A DNA stretch of 64,000 nucleotides from Moanibacter sp965226025. Lineage in GTDB: Bacteria > Verrucomicrobiota > Verrucomicrobiia > Opitutales > UBA2987. Numbering within the stretch: position 1 is the stretch's first letter; the number at the start of each line of letters is the position of its first letter. Below, piece by piece: positions 9,296 to 18,738 of this stretch. A program made the position numbers and the translations under genes. The stretch spans positions 3,038,001 through 3,102,000 of the forward strand of contig CBDDCD010000003.1 in the NCBI GenBank assembly GCA_965226025.1, in the 5' to 3' direction. The notes beneath the pieces were generated by a model. That model ran no database searches and had not been told where the DNA came from. It saw nothing but the letters and a program-made list of their open reading frames with translations.

Positions 9296-9395
9296 TGACG
9301 GATGATTAGAAACGATTCCTTGATCCTTTTCGGTGGCCGTGCTTTGATCCGCCACCAGCCTGGCAATCCGATTCGATTCCCAGGCTAGTATTGCC

Positions 9396-11123
9396 ATGAA
9401 ACTGAGACCCATTTCAGACACGCCTTCACAGATCATTGTGGAGCAACTGGCCGCTTCAGGGGTCAAGTATGTGTTCAACAATTCCGGATCACGAGAGGCG
9501 CTCTTTTTTGATGCCCTCCATGCGCACACGGATATCCATGGTATTCTGGGGCTTCACGAGGGGGTAGTGACAGCGATGGCCGGAGGGTATACGCAGGTCA
9601 AACTAGACCCAGCCGTGATGGTGGTTCACCTGGGAGCCGGATTGGCACAATGTCTGGGTCAGCTGATTAATGTCTCGCATTGCGGCCTGCCGGTGGTGGT
9701 GATTACCTTTGCCGGCGACACGGGCAGTTTTGGCGACCGCATTGGACTGGATCTGTCGCACGATGTAGGGCCGACGTTCATCTCAGAGCCTTTTACTAAG
9801 GCCAACTGGACTGTGATTGAACCGGAGGGCTTGCCGAATGCTATCGATCGGGCCCTGCGGGTGGCCAGGACCCCTCCCGTGGGACCGGTGCACCTGGCCA
9901 TCTATGACCGGTTACTCGAACGCCGGCAGGTGAACACGCACATCCTCGAAGGGGCGCTGCCAAGCCCTCGATCCGGATCTCCGGCAGATGAAGATGTGGA
10001 GGCTGTGGTCGAGGCACTGCACGAGGCCGAACGGCCGATTATCTGTTGTGGAGACGGGGTGTGGAAGAGTGGTGCCGAATGTCAGGTTGTCGCCTTCGCG
10101 GAACGGTTCGGGGTACCAATTTCCGGAGGCTGGAATGAGATGCGCCGGGGGCCCAGGGCCCACCCTCTGCATTGTGGCCGGTTTGATGAGGCGGCGGAGG
10201 CGATTAACCCCGACCTGATCGTCTGCCTCGGTCTGCGCTATGGCGGGCGGGGAAATTTTCAGGATTTTGACCGGCACTCCAAGGCAGGACGCATTGTGGC
10301 CATTGGACCCGGTGTTCAAAACCACACCAACCTTCCGGGCTTGGACCTCGCGATTCTTGCAGATGAACGCCGGACGCTCGAGCGTTTGATTAGAGCCGAT
10401 AAATCCTCTGACTTTGAAGCCCGACGGGAGTTGGCACAGAAGCAAGCGGCCTCGTTGCATGCAAAGCGAAGAAAAGCCTCCCAGAGTGCAGCGAAACAGA
10501 CCGGCTTTGTGCGACCGTCGGTGTTGGTGGATGCATTGGATGAGGCTCTCGAGCGTCAGGAAGGCGGTCTGGCGATGGTCGAACAATATGCGCTGCCTTT
10601 GGACAGCAGGGGCAAAACCCATGGGAGCGGAAACTCAACTTACATCTGGGCGGCAGGTGGTTCAGAGGGCTATGGCATCGGGGGCACTTTGGGATTGAAA
10701 CTTGCGGCGCCTGACCAAGCGGTGGTGGGCATTGTGGGAGACGGCTCGATGTTTTATGCGGATTCGGGCCTTTGGACGGCGGCTCATCACCGGATACCCG
10801 TTCTCTTTGTCATTCCCAACAACCGGTCTTATGGGATCGTAGCGAGCGCGTTTGGGCGTGCTGGAGCGAAGATGAAGGAGACGGGCGAGTACGCTGGAGT
10901 CGTTCTAGACAAGATCGAACCGGTAAAGATTGCGGAGGGCTTTGGGGTGGAGGGGATGTGTGTCGATAATGAAGAGAAATTGGGGGATGCGATAGCGTGG
11001 GGAATGAAGGTAACAGAAGAAAAAAAGCGTCCCTTTCTGCTGGATGTGAGACTGCCGCTCGGCGTGCCGGAGGGGGGAAAGGAGGCAAGGCAGTATCGGT
11101 TGGTGGAGACCGACTCGGGATGA
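9396..11123 (+). CDS. Thiamine-diphosphate-dependent enzyme (acetolactate synthase/benzoylformate decarboxylase-like)
   Basis: 575 residues with the three-domain TPP-enzyme layout. The N-terminal pyrimidine-binding domain holds the activating glutamate in LGLHEGVVTAMAGGY (about residue 54). A central domain follows. The C-terminal domain has the TPP/Mg2+ motif GDGSMFYADSGLWTAAHH through VIPNNRSYGI (about 449-478). The family decarboxylates or ligates 2-oxo acids; the substrate is not inferable. No small regulatory subunit of acetolactate synthase is nearby, which argues against branched-chain amino acid synthesis. A Gfo/Idh/MocA oxidoreductase follows on the same strand after 104 nt and may act in the same pathway. 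Confidence 0.85.
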   Translation: MKLRPISDTPSQIIVEQLAASGVKYVFNNSGSREALFFDALHAHTDIHGILGLHEGVVTAMAGGYTQVKLDPAVMVVHLGAGLAQCLGQLINVSHCGLPVVVITFAGDTGSFGDRIGLDLSHDVGPTFISEPFTKANWTVIEPEGLPNAIDRALRVARTPPVGPVHLAIYDRLLERRQVNTHILEGALPSPRSGSPADEDVEAVVEALHEAERPIICCGDGVWKSGAECQVVAFAERFGVPISGGWNEMRRGPRAHPLHCGRFDEAAEAINPDLIVCLGLRYGGRGNFQDFDRHSKAGRIVAIGPGVQNHTNLPGLDLAILADERRTLERLIRADKSSDFEARRELAQKQAASLHAKRRKASQSAAKQTGFVRPSVLVDALDEALERQEGGLAMVEQYALPLDSRGKTHGSGNSTYIWAAGGSEGYGIGGTLGLKLAAPDQAVVGIVGDGSMFYADSGLWTAAHHRIPVLFVIPNNRSYGIVASAFGRAGAKMKETGEYAGVVLDKIEPVKIAEGFGVEGMCVDNEEKLGDAIAWGMKVTEEKKRPFLLDVRLPLGVPEGGKEARQYRLVETDSG

Positions 11124-11227
11124 AGGTGATGGTTTGATGGTCGAATCGCGAGGAGGATTGAGAGTTGCGGGTTACGAGATGCGGGAGAATTTCCAATATT
11201 GAATGTTCACGTTTGAATGTTGATGTG

Positions 11228-12271
11228 ATGAGTGATACGAAATACAGAGCTGGGATCATCGGCCTTGGATTCATTGGGGGAGCTGATCAGGTTTCCGGAG
11301 ATGCTTTGGGTCAGCAGGTGGTCGATCTGGACGGCACCCATTTTTACGCCTACGACAATCATCCTAGAGTCGAGGTGGTGTGTGGCAGTAGCCGGGACGA
11401 GGGAAGGCGCCAACGATTCGAGGACCGAGCTGGTGTAAAAACCTACCAGGACTGGCGCGTCATGCTCGAGGAAGAGCAACTTGATATAGTCAGCGTCGCT
11501 ACCTATGCGCCGCAGCATGCAGAGATGACCGTCACCTGTGCGGAGAAGGGTATTGGCGCGATTCTTTGCGAGAAGCCGATCGCCACTCGGATGGCCGATG
11601 CGGAGCAAATGGTCGCGGCTTGCAGAAAGGCAGGTTCGTTACTCGTGATCAATCACCAGCGGCGCTTCAATGAGAGCCATCGTCGACTTCGGCAGGTCAT
11701 CGCCGATGGTGGTCTCGGTGAACTGACCTCGGTCTCGGCCCAATGGCCTGCCGGACGATTGGGAAATGTTGGGACCCACATGTTCGATGCTCTCCAGATG
11801 TTGACTTCGCGGCCCATCGAAGCGGTGAGCGGGTTCCTTGATCTGGCTGGCAAGCCGGACTGTCGTGGGCCCGAGTTTACGGATCCGGGTGGGTGGGGAA
11901 TGATCCGCTTCGAGGGCGGGCTGCTCGGGTTGGTGGACGCCTCCGACTACGGGTTCGTCGATGGGTCACTGTCCTTGGTGGGAACCAAGGGCCGTGCCTT
12001 GGTCGGCCGATCCGGGGTGAAGGTCATGCTAAAGGGCGGCTCGCAAGAAGAATGGTCGGATACAGAATCGGAAACCTCCGGAATGGATCGAGCGGTCGCT
12101 GAGATGGTCGAGAACCTCGACGGTGAGGCCCCCTTTCCCTACGATGTCGTTGAAGCGGTTCGAACTCTGGAGGTCATCGTTGGCTTTCACGCCTCGCATG
12201 CACGGGGCGGCGCTTGGGTGCAACTGCCGCTTGAGGGCAGGGAGCGAGAGATTACTGTTAACAGCGGTTGA
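11228..12271 (+). CDS. Gfo/Idh/MocA family NAD(P)-dependent oxidoreductase
   Basis: About 347 residues. The N-terminal Rossmann fold has YRAGIIGLGFIGGAD (residues 5-19), with the family's CEKPIATRM motif at about 117-125 and the NHQRRFN segment at about 143-149. Members oxidise or reduce sugars, inositols and related compounds in the cytoplasm. The ATG at 11228 is chosen because the conserved strand begins five codons later; 11165 would add residues translated from a dispersed repeat. It probably belongs with the TPP enzyme upstream, but the 104-nt gap leaves the operon uncertain. Confidence 0.85.
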   Translation: MSDTKYRAGIIGLGFIGGADQVSGDALGQQVVDLDGTHFYAYDNHPRVEVVCGSSRDEGRRQRFEDRAGVKTYQDWRVMLEEEQLDIVSVATYAPQHAEMTVTCAEKGIGAILCEKPIATRMADAEQMVAACRKAGSLLVINHQRRFNESHRRLRQVIADGGLGELTSVSAQWPAGRLGNVGTHMFDALQMLTSRPIEAVSGFLDLAGKPDCRGPEFTDPGGWGMIRFEGGLLGLVDASDYGFVDGSLSLVGTKGRALVGRSGVKVMLKGGSQEEWSDTESETSGMDRAVAEMVENLDGEAPFPYDVVEAVRTLEVIVGFHASHARGGAWVQLPLEGREREITVNSG

Positions 12272-12391
12272 GGTAGTTGCTTGTAGCCCAGACAGTGACT
12301 GCAAATAGGTGAATAGGGACAGAACAAAAGAAAGGTACTTGCACCCTTTACCTAGTAACGAAAACTTGATGGTCTTGGGGCTTCGCGTCGC

Positions 12392-15300
12392 TCATACGCT
12401 CCGTCGCAACCTCCCTAACACCAGTATCAGGACGAACCCTGTGATCAGCAGTAGATACGTGGACGGCTCCGGAACCGGCTGCCCGACGCTCGGCTCGACG
12501 GTGAGCCGGAGCGCGTCCCGACCACCGAAGCTGACGAGTGACGGGTCGAAGGTGAGTCCGCCGCCGAGAATGGGGAACACGAAATCGAGCAGGTCGAGGT
12601 CCGTGACGAGGTTGTCGGCGGTGAAGACGTCAAAGAAGTGTCCGGCCAGCGGATCGAAGCCATCGATCAACGAGACCTGGACGGTCACTCCGTCGAATAT
12701 ACTGGCCTGAGCGAAGACGTTGATCTGATCGAATTCGGTGGATAGGGGATTCGTTCCGACGTTCAACAGGTTGATGTTGGGGGCCAGGCCATCGACGAGG
12801 AGCCCGCCCAGCTCGAGGTCCAGAAAGCCGTCAGTGATGAAGTCGTCGGCAAAATTGAGGATGCCGGGGGAGAAACCTGGGGCGATTACAGAACTTGCCC
12901 GGAATGTGGCATCGCCTCGGATCGAGCCGCTGCCGGTAAACGAGCCCGCCAGGATGTTGTATCCGCCGGTCGATATGAGCGATCCACCATTCAGGATCGT
13001 TTCGCTCCCGGTTTGGGTGTAAACGCCGTTGACGAAGAGCTGGCTTCCGGGGCCGACCGAGGTCGTGCCGGAGTTCGCGAGGTCGCCGGCAGTATTGAAA
13101 TCGCGTCCCTTTAGGATGCTGAAGCTCCCCTCAACTGCGTCGAGGTTGTTGATCCGGTCGAATGACGCATTGGGGCCGCTCATCAGGACAGAAGCATCCG
13201 CGCCGATGGTCGTGATGTTGGTGGAGTCGTCGTCTAGATTGATCGCAGCTCCCTCGCCGGTGTCGATTACGCGCCAAGTGCCTTCCGTCAGGGTGCTGCC
13301 GCTGTGCTGAACGACGGTCGCGGTGTTCTGGATGTCGACGATGGCTCCACCCGCCTCGATTGTTACCGGGGTGTTGAAGACTCCTGAAGCGAGTTCGAGG
13401 ATGCCGCCGTTGGAAGCGCGCATGGTGCCGGTATTGGTTCCGGTTCCGAAGTCTGGATCCACCTTCAGGCGCTGCCCTGCGATGTTGGCGTCGACCATGC
13501 TCTGGTTGTTAAGGGTGGCTCTGATGTCACCCGCGCCCTGGATGGTGTTGCCTTGATTGATAAGCTGATCATTCTCCCCACCGTCAATTCTCTGGTCCTG
13601 GGTGTCGGCAAGGCTAACGGTGCCGCCGCCGGTGAGGGTCACGTCGCCGATCAGGCTCAGGCGGGTGACCGGGGAATTAGGGTTGCTCGTCATCCCGATA
13701 TCCCCGGTATTGTTAATGGTTCCCTCAAGGACGGTCTCGCCCCCTTCCCGTCCCAGCAAGTTCCCGGCATTGGTGAGGTCCCGAAGGATGGCCGAGATTG
13801 AAACGATAGCGCCGGTGCCTTCGGTGTCGAGGGTGCCGCCAATGATGGTGGCGCCACCGGCGAGTTCCACGGTGCTGTTGTCGCGCGCCAGGAGGGTGCC
13901 GCCGGTGTTGGTGAAGGTGCCGGTCCGAAATTCGAGGATGCCGCCTTCGGAAGCTTGCATGGTGGCGGTGTTGGTAACCGTTCCGAACTCCGGTTCCACC
14001 TTGAGGCGCTGCCCTGTGAGGTTGGCGTCGACCATGCTCTGGTTGTTAAGGGTGGCCCTGATGGTGCCCGCACCCTGAATGGTGTTGCCTTGATTGATAA
14101 GCTGACTGGTCGGTCCACCGCCGATGATCTGGTTCTCGGTGTCGGAGAGGCTGACGGTACCACCGCCGGTGAGGGTGACGTCGCCGCTGACGCTCAAGTG
14201 AGTTGCGGAGGTTTCCAATTCGTCGCCTGCCAGGGCCAGGTCTCCAGTGTTGTTGATCGTGCCCTTGAGCCCGGTGATACTCTGTCCCCGTCCGAGAAAA
14301 GAACCGGCGATGGTGAGGTCTTCGAGAGTGGCCGCGATTGAAACGATAGCGCCGGTGCCTTCGGAGTCGAGGGTGCCACCGATGATGGTGGAGAAACCGG
14401 CGAGTTCCACGGTGCTGTTGTCGCGCGCCAGGAGGGTGCCGCCGGTGTTGGTGAAGGTGCCGGTCCGAAATTCGAGGATGCCGCCTTCGGAAGCTTGCAT
14501 GGTGGCGGTGTTGGTAACCGTTCCGAACTCCGGTTCCACCTTGAGGCGCTGCCCTGTGAGGTTGGCGTCGACCATGCTCTGGTTGTTAAGGGTGGCCCTG
14601 ATGGTGCCCGCACCCTGAATGGTGTTGCCTTGATTGATAAGCTGACTGGTCGGTCCACCGCCGATGATCTGGTTCTCGGTGTCGGAGAGGCTGACGGTAC
14701 CACCGCCGGTGAGGGTGACGTCGCCGCTGACGCTCAAGTGAGTTGCGGAGGTTTCCAATTCGTCGCCTGCCAGGGCCAGGTCTCCAGTGTTGTTGATCGT
14801 GCCCTTGAGCCCGGTGATACTCTGTCCCCGTCCGAGAAAAGAACCGGCGATGGTGAGGTCTTCGAGAGTGGCTGAGATTGAAACGATAGCGCCATTGCCC
14901 TGTGTTGCGAGAGTGCCGCCAGAAATCGTCGCATTTCTCAGTCTTACCTCCGAGTCGGTCAGCGCCTGGATGAACCCGCCGGAGTTGCCCCAAGTTCCCG
15001 ATACTTCCATAGACCCGCCAGTGGAAGCCTGCATCGTTCCCTTGTTGACTCCTCCCGTCGCGCTGACGGCGACCTGAAGGAGTCCTCCATTTAGGTTGGC
15101 GTCGATGAGACCGCGGTTGGTGATGCCCATAGTGCCGGCGCCGACCAGACCTTGACCTTGGATGGTATTGTCCTCGTTGATCAGACGGTTCGTCCCCGCT
15201 GTGCCGACAATCTTGTCGTTGCCGGCATTTGCCAGCGTGACGAATCCGCCGCCGGTGAGGGTCACGTCACCGCCGCTGACCTGCATCATGGTGGCGGTGC

Positions 15301-15670
15301 CTGTGGAGGTCAAATCAATCAGTCCACTGTTCGCAATCGTTCCGCCGAGTCCGCTTGCATCGATCGTGAGCGTTCGTCCATCGTTGAGGATCAGCCGGTC
15401 GCTTAAGTCGACGGTGACATTGTCGACCGACGCATCGATGTCCAGGAAAACGCGGGAGTTTGCACCCACGTCTCCGTCGTCGATAAGGACGTTGAAGGTG
15501 TTGACGCCGTTGTTCGGGACAGTGTTCGGGTTCCAATTAGTGTCGACGCTCCAGTCACCCGAGCCACCGGTCCAGATGGCAACCGCGGCTTGAGCCGAAT
15601 CCGGGAACCCGATCAGGAGGTAGAGGAGAGTAGTTGCGAGGGCGATCAGGTGCTGGGTGTCCCGACTCAT
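12392..15670 (-). CDS. Secreted repeat protein with C-terminal PEP-CTERM sorting signal
   Basis: About 1092 residues. The ATG at 15670 gives a signal peptide ending near AQA. An opening motif AIWTGGSGDWSVDTNWNP is typical of autotransporter-like or envelope beta-helix proteins. The body consists of Gly/Asn/Thr-rich repeats of about 180 residues (INNTGDLAL, DVTLTGGGTVSLSD, QLINQGNTIQGAG), consistent with a long beta-solenoid. The C-terminus is VPEPSTYLLL, a hydrophobic stretch and RLRRSV, the PEP-CTERM signal handled by exosortase. Two internal repeat units are almost identical at DNA level. No exosortase gene is in the window. Confidence 0.85.
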   Translation of the reverse strand: MSRDTQHLIALATTLLYLLIGFPDSAQAAVAIWTGGSGDWSVDTNWNPNTVPNNGVNTFNVLIDDGDVGANSRVFLDIDASVDNVTVDLSDRLILNDGRTLTIDASGLGGTIANSGLIDLTSTGTATMMQVSGGDVTLTGGGFVTLANAGNDKIVGTAGTNRLINEDNTIQGQGLVGAGTMGITNRGLIDANLNGGLLQVAVSATGGVNKGTMQASTGGSMEVSGTWGNSGGFIQALTDSEVRLRNATISGGTLATQGNGAIVSISATLEDLTIAGSFLGRGQSITGLKGTINNTGDLALAGDELETSATHLSVSGDVTLTGGGTVSLSDTENQIIGGGPTSQLINQGNTIQGAGTIRATLNNQSMVDANLTGQRLKVEPEFGTVTNTATMQASEGGILEFRTGTFTNTGGTLLARDNSTVELAGFSTIIGGTLDSEGTGAIVSIAATLEDLTIAGSFLGRGQSITGLKGTINNTGDLALAGDELETSATHLSVSGDVTLTGGGTVSLSDTENQIIGGGPTSQLINQGNTIQGAGTIRATLNNQSMVDANLTGQRLKVEPEFGTVTNTATMQASEGGILEFRTGTFTNTGGTLLARDNSTVELAGGATIIGGTLDTEGTGAIVSISAILRDLTNAGNLLGREGGETVLEGTINNTGDIGMTSNPNSPVTRLSLIGDVTLTGGGTVSLADTQDQRIDGGENDQLINQGNTIQGAGDIRATLNNQSMVDANIAGQRLKVDPDFGTGTNTGTMRASNGGILELASGVFNTPVTIEAGGAIVDIQNTATVVQHSGSTLTEGTWRVIDTGEGAAINLDDDSTNITTIGADASVLMSGPNASFDRINNLDAVEGSFSILKGRDFNTAGDLANSGTTSVGPGSQLFVNGVYTQTGSETILNGGSLISTGGYNILAGSFTGSGSIRGDATFRASSVIAPGFSPGILNFADDFITDGFLDLELGGLLVDGLAPNINLLNVGTNPLSTEFDQINVFAQASIFDGVTVQVSLIDGFDPLAGHFFDVFTADNLVTDLDLLDFVFPILGGGLTFDPSLVSFGGRDALRLTVEPSVGQPVPEPSTYLLLITGFVLILVLGRLRRSV
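13796..14875 (-). repeat. 540-bp near-identical tandem duplication inside the PEP-CTERM gene
   Basis: Units 13796-14335 and 14336-14875 match almost base for base; the few differences include GCGCCACCG versus GAGAAACCG at about 13850/14390. Each encodes 180 residues, so expansion or loss keeps the frame. A diverged third unit precedes them at about 13260-13795. Confidence 0.85.
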
Positions 15671-15869
15671 TGTCCGCGCTCCGAATTGCGCTGGGAAGGA
15701 TTGTGCAGGCAGGGTGGTGGGAGAGAGGGATCGGCACTGAATAATACTATCTCCACTAATGGGAAATGGCTTTTTAGGCAGTACGGAGACACGCCGGTTT
15801 CGCCCGGCCGGTAGTAGCGGTTTCATGGTGATAACCATGTCGGAATGCTGCGGGGAACGCAAGAATGAA

Positions 15870-15983
15870 GACGCGCAAACCCTCTTCCCACAATCCGAGA
15901 TGGCGCAGGATGCGCTCGATGGCCGCCTGGTCGTCGATGAGAGCGACGATCCTTATTTCGCGGAAACATTTCAGGCAGATCCA
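15870..15983 (-). pseudogene. IS91-type transposase, C-terminal remnant
   Basis: The minus strand reads a WICLKC zinc-knuckle-like piece followed by IRIVALIDDQ and IERILRHLGLW. This is the familiar C-terminal tail of IS91/IS801-group Y2 transposases. Nothing upstream in any frame continues the match, so only about 38 codons survive. It lies in the repeat-rich spacer 15671-16440. Confidence 0.5.
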
Positions 15984-16095
15984 TCGTCGTCCTGTCGAGC
16001 CGGATCGAGGGAAAAAATAGGAAAAATAGGAGAACAAAAACACTGGACAGAAATACTTGCGCCGTGGGGGTTTGATTTTTTTGGCTACGGCGAGT

Positions 16096-16243
16096 AGTTG
16101 GTGTCAGGTTTCGGGTGTCCGAAACTCTTTGTCGCGAGCTTCGGCGTGAGCTTTGTCGATTTCGCGAGTAGAAGAATATATCCGTGAGTGGATGCGGGAG
16201 AAGGCCCAAAATCGAAGGCTCAAGTCTCAATGATCAAGTGAAG
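16096..16243 (+). repeat. About 148-bp direct repeat, copy 1
   Basis: Almost identical to 18591-18738 (one C/T and one C/G difference noted), starting AGTTGGTGTCAGGTTTCGGG and ending near AATGATCAAGTG. The two copies flank the two PhyH genes at 16441-18574. Shorter pieces recur at about 20260, 31590 and 48330. Confidence 0.85.
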
Positions 16244-16333
16244 ACCTGACGGAGTTCCGGAGGCACTTGAGACTTGAGCGTTCGGTGTTGGGCCTTTCCT
16301 TTCTCGGTGTAAGTCCTTTTGCCAAGACTGATC

Positions 16334-16381
16334 GACTAAGTGATTGGACTAAGAGTAAGCGACTAAGGGTGGGGAATAAGT
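16334..16381. repeat. Heptamer-array element, locus 3 (right arm)
   Basis: GACTAAG-type heptamers at 16334, 16347, 16361 and 16374 (the last GAATAAG), spacing 13-14-13, ending TAAGTGTGCC exactly as at locus 2. It is just downstream of the minus-strand PhyH gene. Confidence 0.8.
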
Positions 16382-16440
16382 GTGCCTGACGGCGGCCACT
16401 CGCCACCACCTGACGATTTTCGGGTCGCTTGCCCGACCGA

Positions 16441-17238
16441 TTATTCGTCGAGATTGATGGCTCGTATTTCCTCCGACCAGTCCTGCCACATATCCTCGGG
16501 GATCGGGTTGTCCTGGGTCTCTTCCCAGTCCTTCTTACGGAAGTCGTAGAGGACCGCCTTGCGGATCTGGCGGGAGCGATTGTGTCCGGCGGAATGGGCG
16601 AGGCGGTGGTGCCAGAAGACGATGTCGCCGGCCTCGCCGTGACAGTCGACAGAAGGCTGCCGGTTGAAACGTTCGATGTGCTCGTCGTAACCTTCGGCAC
16701 GATCGTGGCGGTATTGGCAGGTGAAAGCGTAGAAAAAGGTCCGATGGCTCCGGGGCCACACGGTGAAGGCGCCTCCATTGGGCGGGACGTGATCGATCAA
16801 TCCGACCACACCGAGATGGAAAGGATGGCCGTCGGTGTGGCAGGTCAGTTCACGTTCAGGAGCGTCGCCTTCGCACATTCGGCAATAGATCCCGCGAATC
16901 CTAGGTGGCTCGACGAGGGTCCCGTTGCCCAGAAACTGCTCGGCCCAGCCCCATACCGTTTCGTTGGTTGCGAGCATCTCGATAATCCAGTCTTCATCCC
17001 CGGGTTCTCGGTAGGCCCAGCTGAAGCCGCCTCGAGCATTGGAACCATCCTTGCTCTCTTCTTCTTCAGGAAAGGGGCCGACCCAGGTGTCGGGATCGTC
17101 CTCCTTCAGCCGAGGCGGGGCGCCTTCCCATAGGCGCTTGCGGGCCCGTGCCATGAGGCCGGAGTCCATTACCCCGCGTTTTATGAGGTAGCCTTCGCGC
17201 TTGAAGAAGCGGAGTTCGTCTTTGGAGAGTTTGTTCAT
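16441..17238 (-). CDS. Phytanoyl-CoA dioxygenase family protein (PhyH)
   Basis: 265 residues. Fe(II)/2-oxoglutarate-dependent oxygenase fold. The metal motif H134-x-D136 (CHTDGH) and a distal His (about H215 in HHRLAHSAGHN) are visible. GDIVFWHH marks the last core strand and RSRQIRK the likely 2-oxoglutarate-binding Arg region. Members hydroxylate small molecules; the substrate is unknown. It is divergent from another PhyH gene at 17777, and the pair is flanked by 148-bp direct repeats. Confidence 0.8.
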   Translation of the reverse strand: MNKLSKDELRFFKREGYLIKRGVMDSGLMARARKRLWEGAPPRLKEDDPDTWVGPFPEEEESKDGSNARGGFSWAYREPGDEDWIIEMLATNETVWGWAEQFLGNGTLVEPPRIRGIYCRMCEGDAPERELTCHTDGHPFHLGVVGLIDHVPPNGGAFTVWPRSHRTFFYAFTCQYRHDRAEGYDEHIERFNRQPSVDCHGEAGDIVFWHHRLAHSAGHNRSRQIRKAVLYDFRKKDWEETQDNPIPEDMWQDWSEEIRAINLDE

Positions 17239-17776
17239 GGGCCGTTGCTGTTATCTCGGTAGGTTCTGGTAGGAGTTTCAACTCTCTATTCTATTTCTGT
17301 TGGTCAATAGGGTCTGTCCCTATTTTTCGGATTCAGGGAGAGGAGAGTTGGCAATCCCGTCGGGCGGGAAAAGAACTGCAACGGATCCATCTTCTCCCGC
17401 TGAGCGGGATTCGCCGAGACAAGTGGGGAGAGGCAAGGTGCGAGTTTCGGGTTGCGAGTGAAGGATAGGATCGTTCCATTGGGCGTCAGCCTCGTCGCAA
17501 GCTTCGTCGATGATGTCCGAACTAAATTTCTGTCGCCATGATATAATTTGGGCTCTTTGTCGTGAGCTTTGTCGAATACCAACGGATTAGAAAACAATGT
17601 ATGGTGACCGAAGGTCTCATCCGTAGGGTCACTTATTTCGTGGTGGGATAGAGGAATACGAAGAGGAAGAGAAAGACGAAGATTTGAAAGGAGGTCGGTG
17701 GGTGGGATTTCGGATGCGGGTCTTGATAGAAAGGATTGATCCTTGAAGTGAGGATAACATCGAGAAGAACAGGCAC
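17239..17776. other. Gene-free spacer between two divergent PhyH genes
   Basis: 538 nt. It holds fragments of the dispersed GCGAGTTTCGGGTTGCGAG and TTTGTCGTGAGCTTTGTCG repeats, one AATAGGGACAG motif (about 17310) and a short TCCCGCTGAGCGGGA hairpin. I see no gene and no clear promoter. Confidence 0.5.
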
Positions 17777-18574
17777 ATGATGACACCCGAACAGCGCTAC
17801 CTGTTTGACCTACATGGTTACCTGCACCTGAAAGGTGTGGTGTCGGATGATGAGGTCGGGGCGGCGGGGGAGGCGGCCGTGCGATATTCCGAGACGGGTT
17901 CGAACGCGTTGCCGGAGGGATTTGTGGTGGATGGGAAGCGCTTTGGGCACGGTTTCGCTTTTGACCAAGCGTTAGGAAGTCTGGCGCTGCATCCGGCGAT
18001 CTTGCCTATTATCAAGGAGTTGACCAACAACAAGCCGAGACTTACGAGCGGCAGCTTGATGATCAACATGCCCGGGGCGGAGGACAGCGGCGCTTTGCAT
18101 CTGCACTGCGCGCGGGACGACTTTGGCTGGGATTCGGTGCGATATGAGGTCCGGGATGGCCGGATATTTTGCGACGATCTTGTCATTTTTCCCTATCTCA
18201 CCGATGTGCATCCGGGTGACGGCGGATTGCTGGTGGTGCCGGGATCGCACAAGAGCATGTTCGAGCGGCCCCCGGAACTGTTCAACAACGGTGTGATCGA
18301 GAGTCTGGAGGAACTTCCGGATGGAGTCGTGAACGTGACTCCCAAAGCGGGTGACATTCTGGTCATGAACGAAGCCGTCACCCATGGCGCCCTTCCTTGG
18401 ATGCCTAAGGATCGATGGCGGATTTTCCTGGTCCTGCGCTACCGGCTCCAGTATCGGGATTCCCGCGAGCTACCCGATGCGATCAAGAGCCGGTTGGCTC
18501 CGGATGTTCTTGAGCTGACGGATCGGGCGGGGTTTACAGATGTGAAGGGGATTGTGGAGGGTGGGGAGAAGTGA
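17777..18574 (+). CDS. PhyH-family protein lacking the canonical HxD aspartate
   Basis: 265 residues with a PhyH-like fold: DLHGYLHLKGVV near the start, DVHPGDGGLLVVPGSHKS in the core, a distal His at about 203 (VTHGALPW) and Arg-rich strands after it. Where the Fe(II) ligand pair should be, the sequence is GALHLHCARDD (H108, H110, A112). Neither His has Asp at +2; it reads HxH or HxA. In 2-oxoglutarate halogenases of this superfamily HxA/G opens a halide site, and many uncharacterised PhyH proteins carry HGG there. Halogenase activity is only a hypothesis. ATG codons at 17777 and 17780 are equally possible. The pseudogene at 36345 belongs to the same subgroup. Confidence 0.75.
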   Translation: MMTPEQRYLFDLHGYLHLKGVVSDDEVGAAGEAAVRYSETGSNALPEGFVVDGKRFGHGFAFDQALGSLALHPAILPIIKELTNNKPRLTSGSLMINMPGAEDSGALHLHCARDDFGWDSVRYEVRDGRIFCDDLVIFPYLTDVHPGDGGLLVVPGSHKSMFERPPELFNNGVIESLEELPDGVVNVTPKAGDILVMNEAVTHGALPWMPKDRWRIFLVLRYRLQYRDSRELPDAIKSRLAPDVLELTDRAGFTDVKGIVEGGEK

Positions 18575-18590
18575 ACGGCGAAGAGCGAGC

Positions 18591-18738
18591 AGTTGGTGTC
18601 AGGTTTCGGGTGTCCGAAACTCTTTGTCGCGAGCTTCGGCGTGAGCTTTGTCGATTTCGCGAGTAGAAGAATATATCCGCGAGTGGATGCGGGAGAAGGC
18701 CCAAAATCGAAGGCTCAAGTCTGAATGATCAAGTGGGA
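18591..18738 (+). repeat. About 148-bp direct repeat, copy 2
   Basis: Second copy of 16096-16243, beginning 17 nt after the stop codon of the PhyH gene. Both lie in the same orientation, so recombination between them would remove both PhyH genes. The rest of 18739-19089 holds repeat fragments only. Confidence 0.85.

Noticed and set aside
9912..10622. 236-codon antisense frame in the TPP enzyme gene
   Set aside because: No protein-like motif; the sense frame contains all TPP-enzyme signatures.
16429..17133. 234-codon plus-strand frame across the PhyH gene at 16441
   Set aside because: Antisense shadow; the minus strand carries the HxD and distal His motifs.
2612..17322. AATAGGGACAG-type short motif at about 2612, 4456, 12313 and 17310
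   Set aside because: Recurs four times but is only 10-12 nt and common in many genomes near Y1-transposase REPs; too weak to report as its own element.
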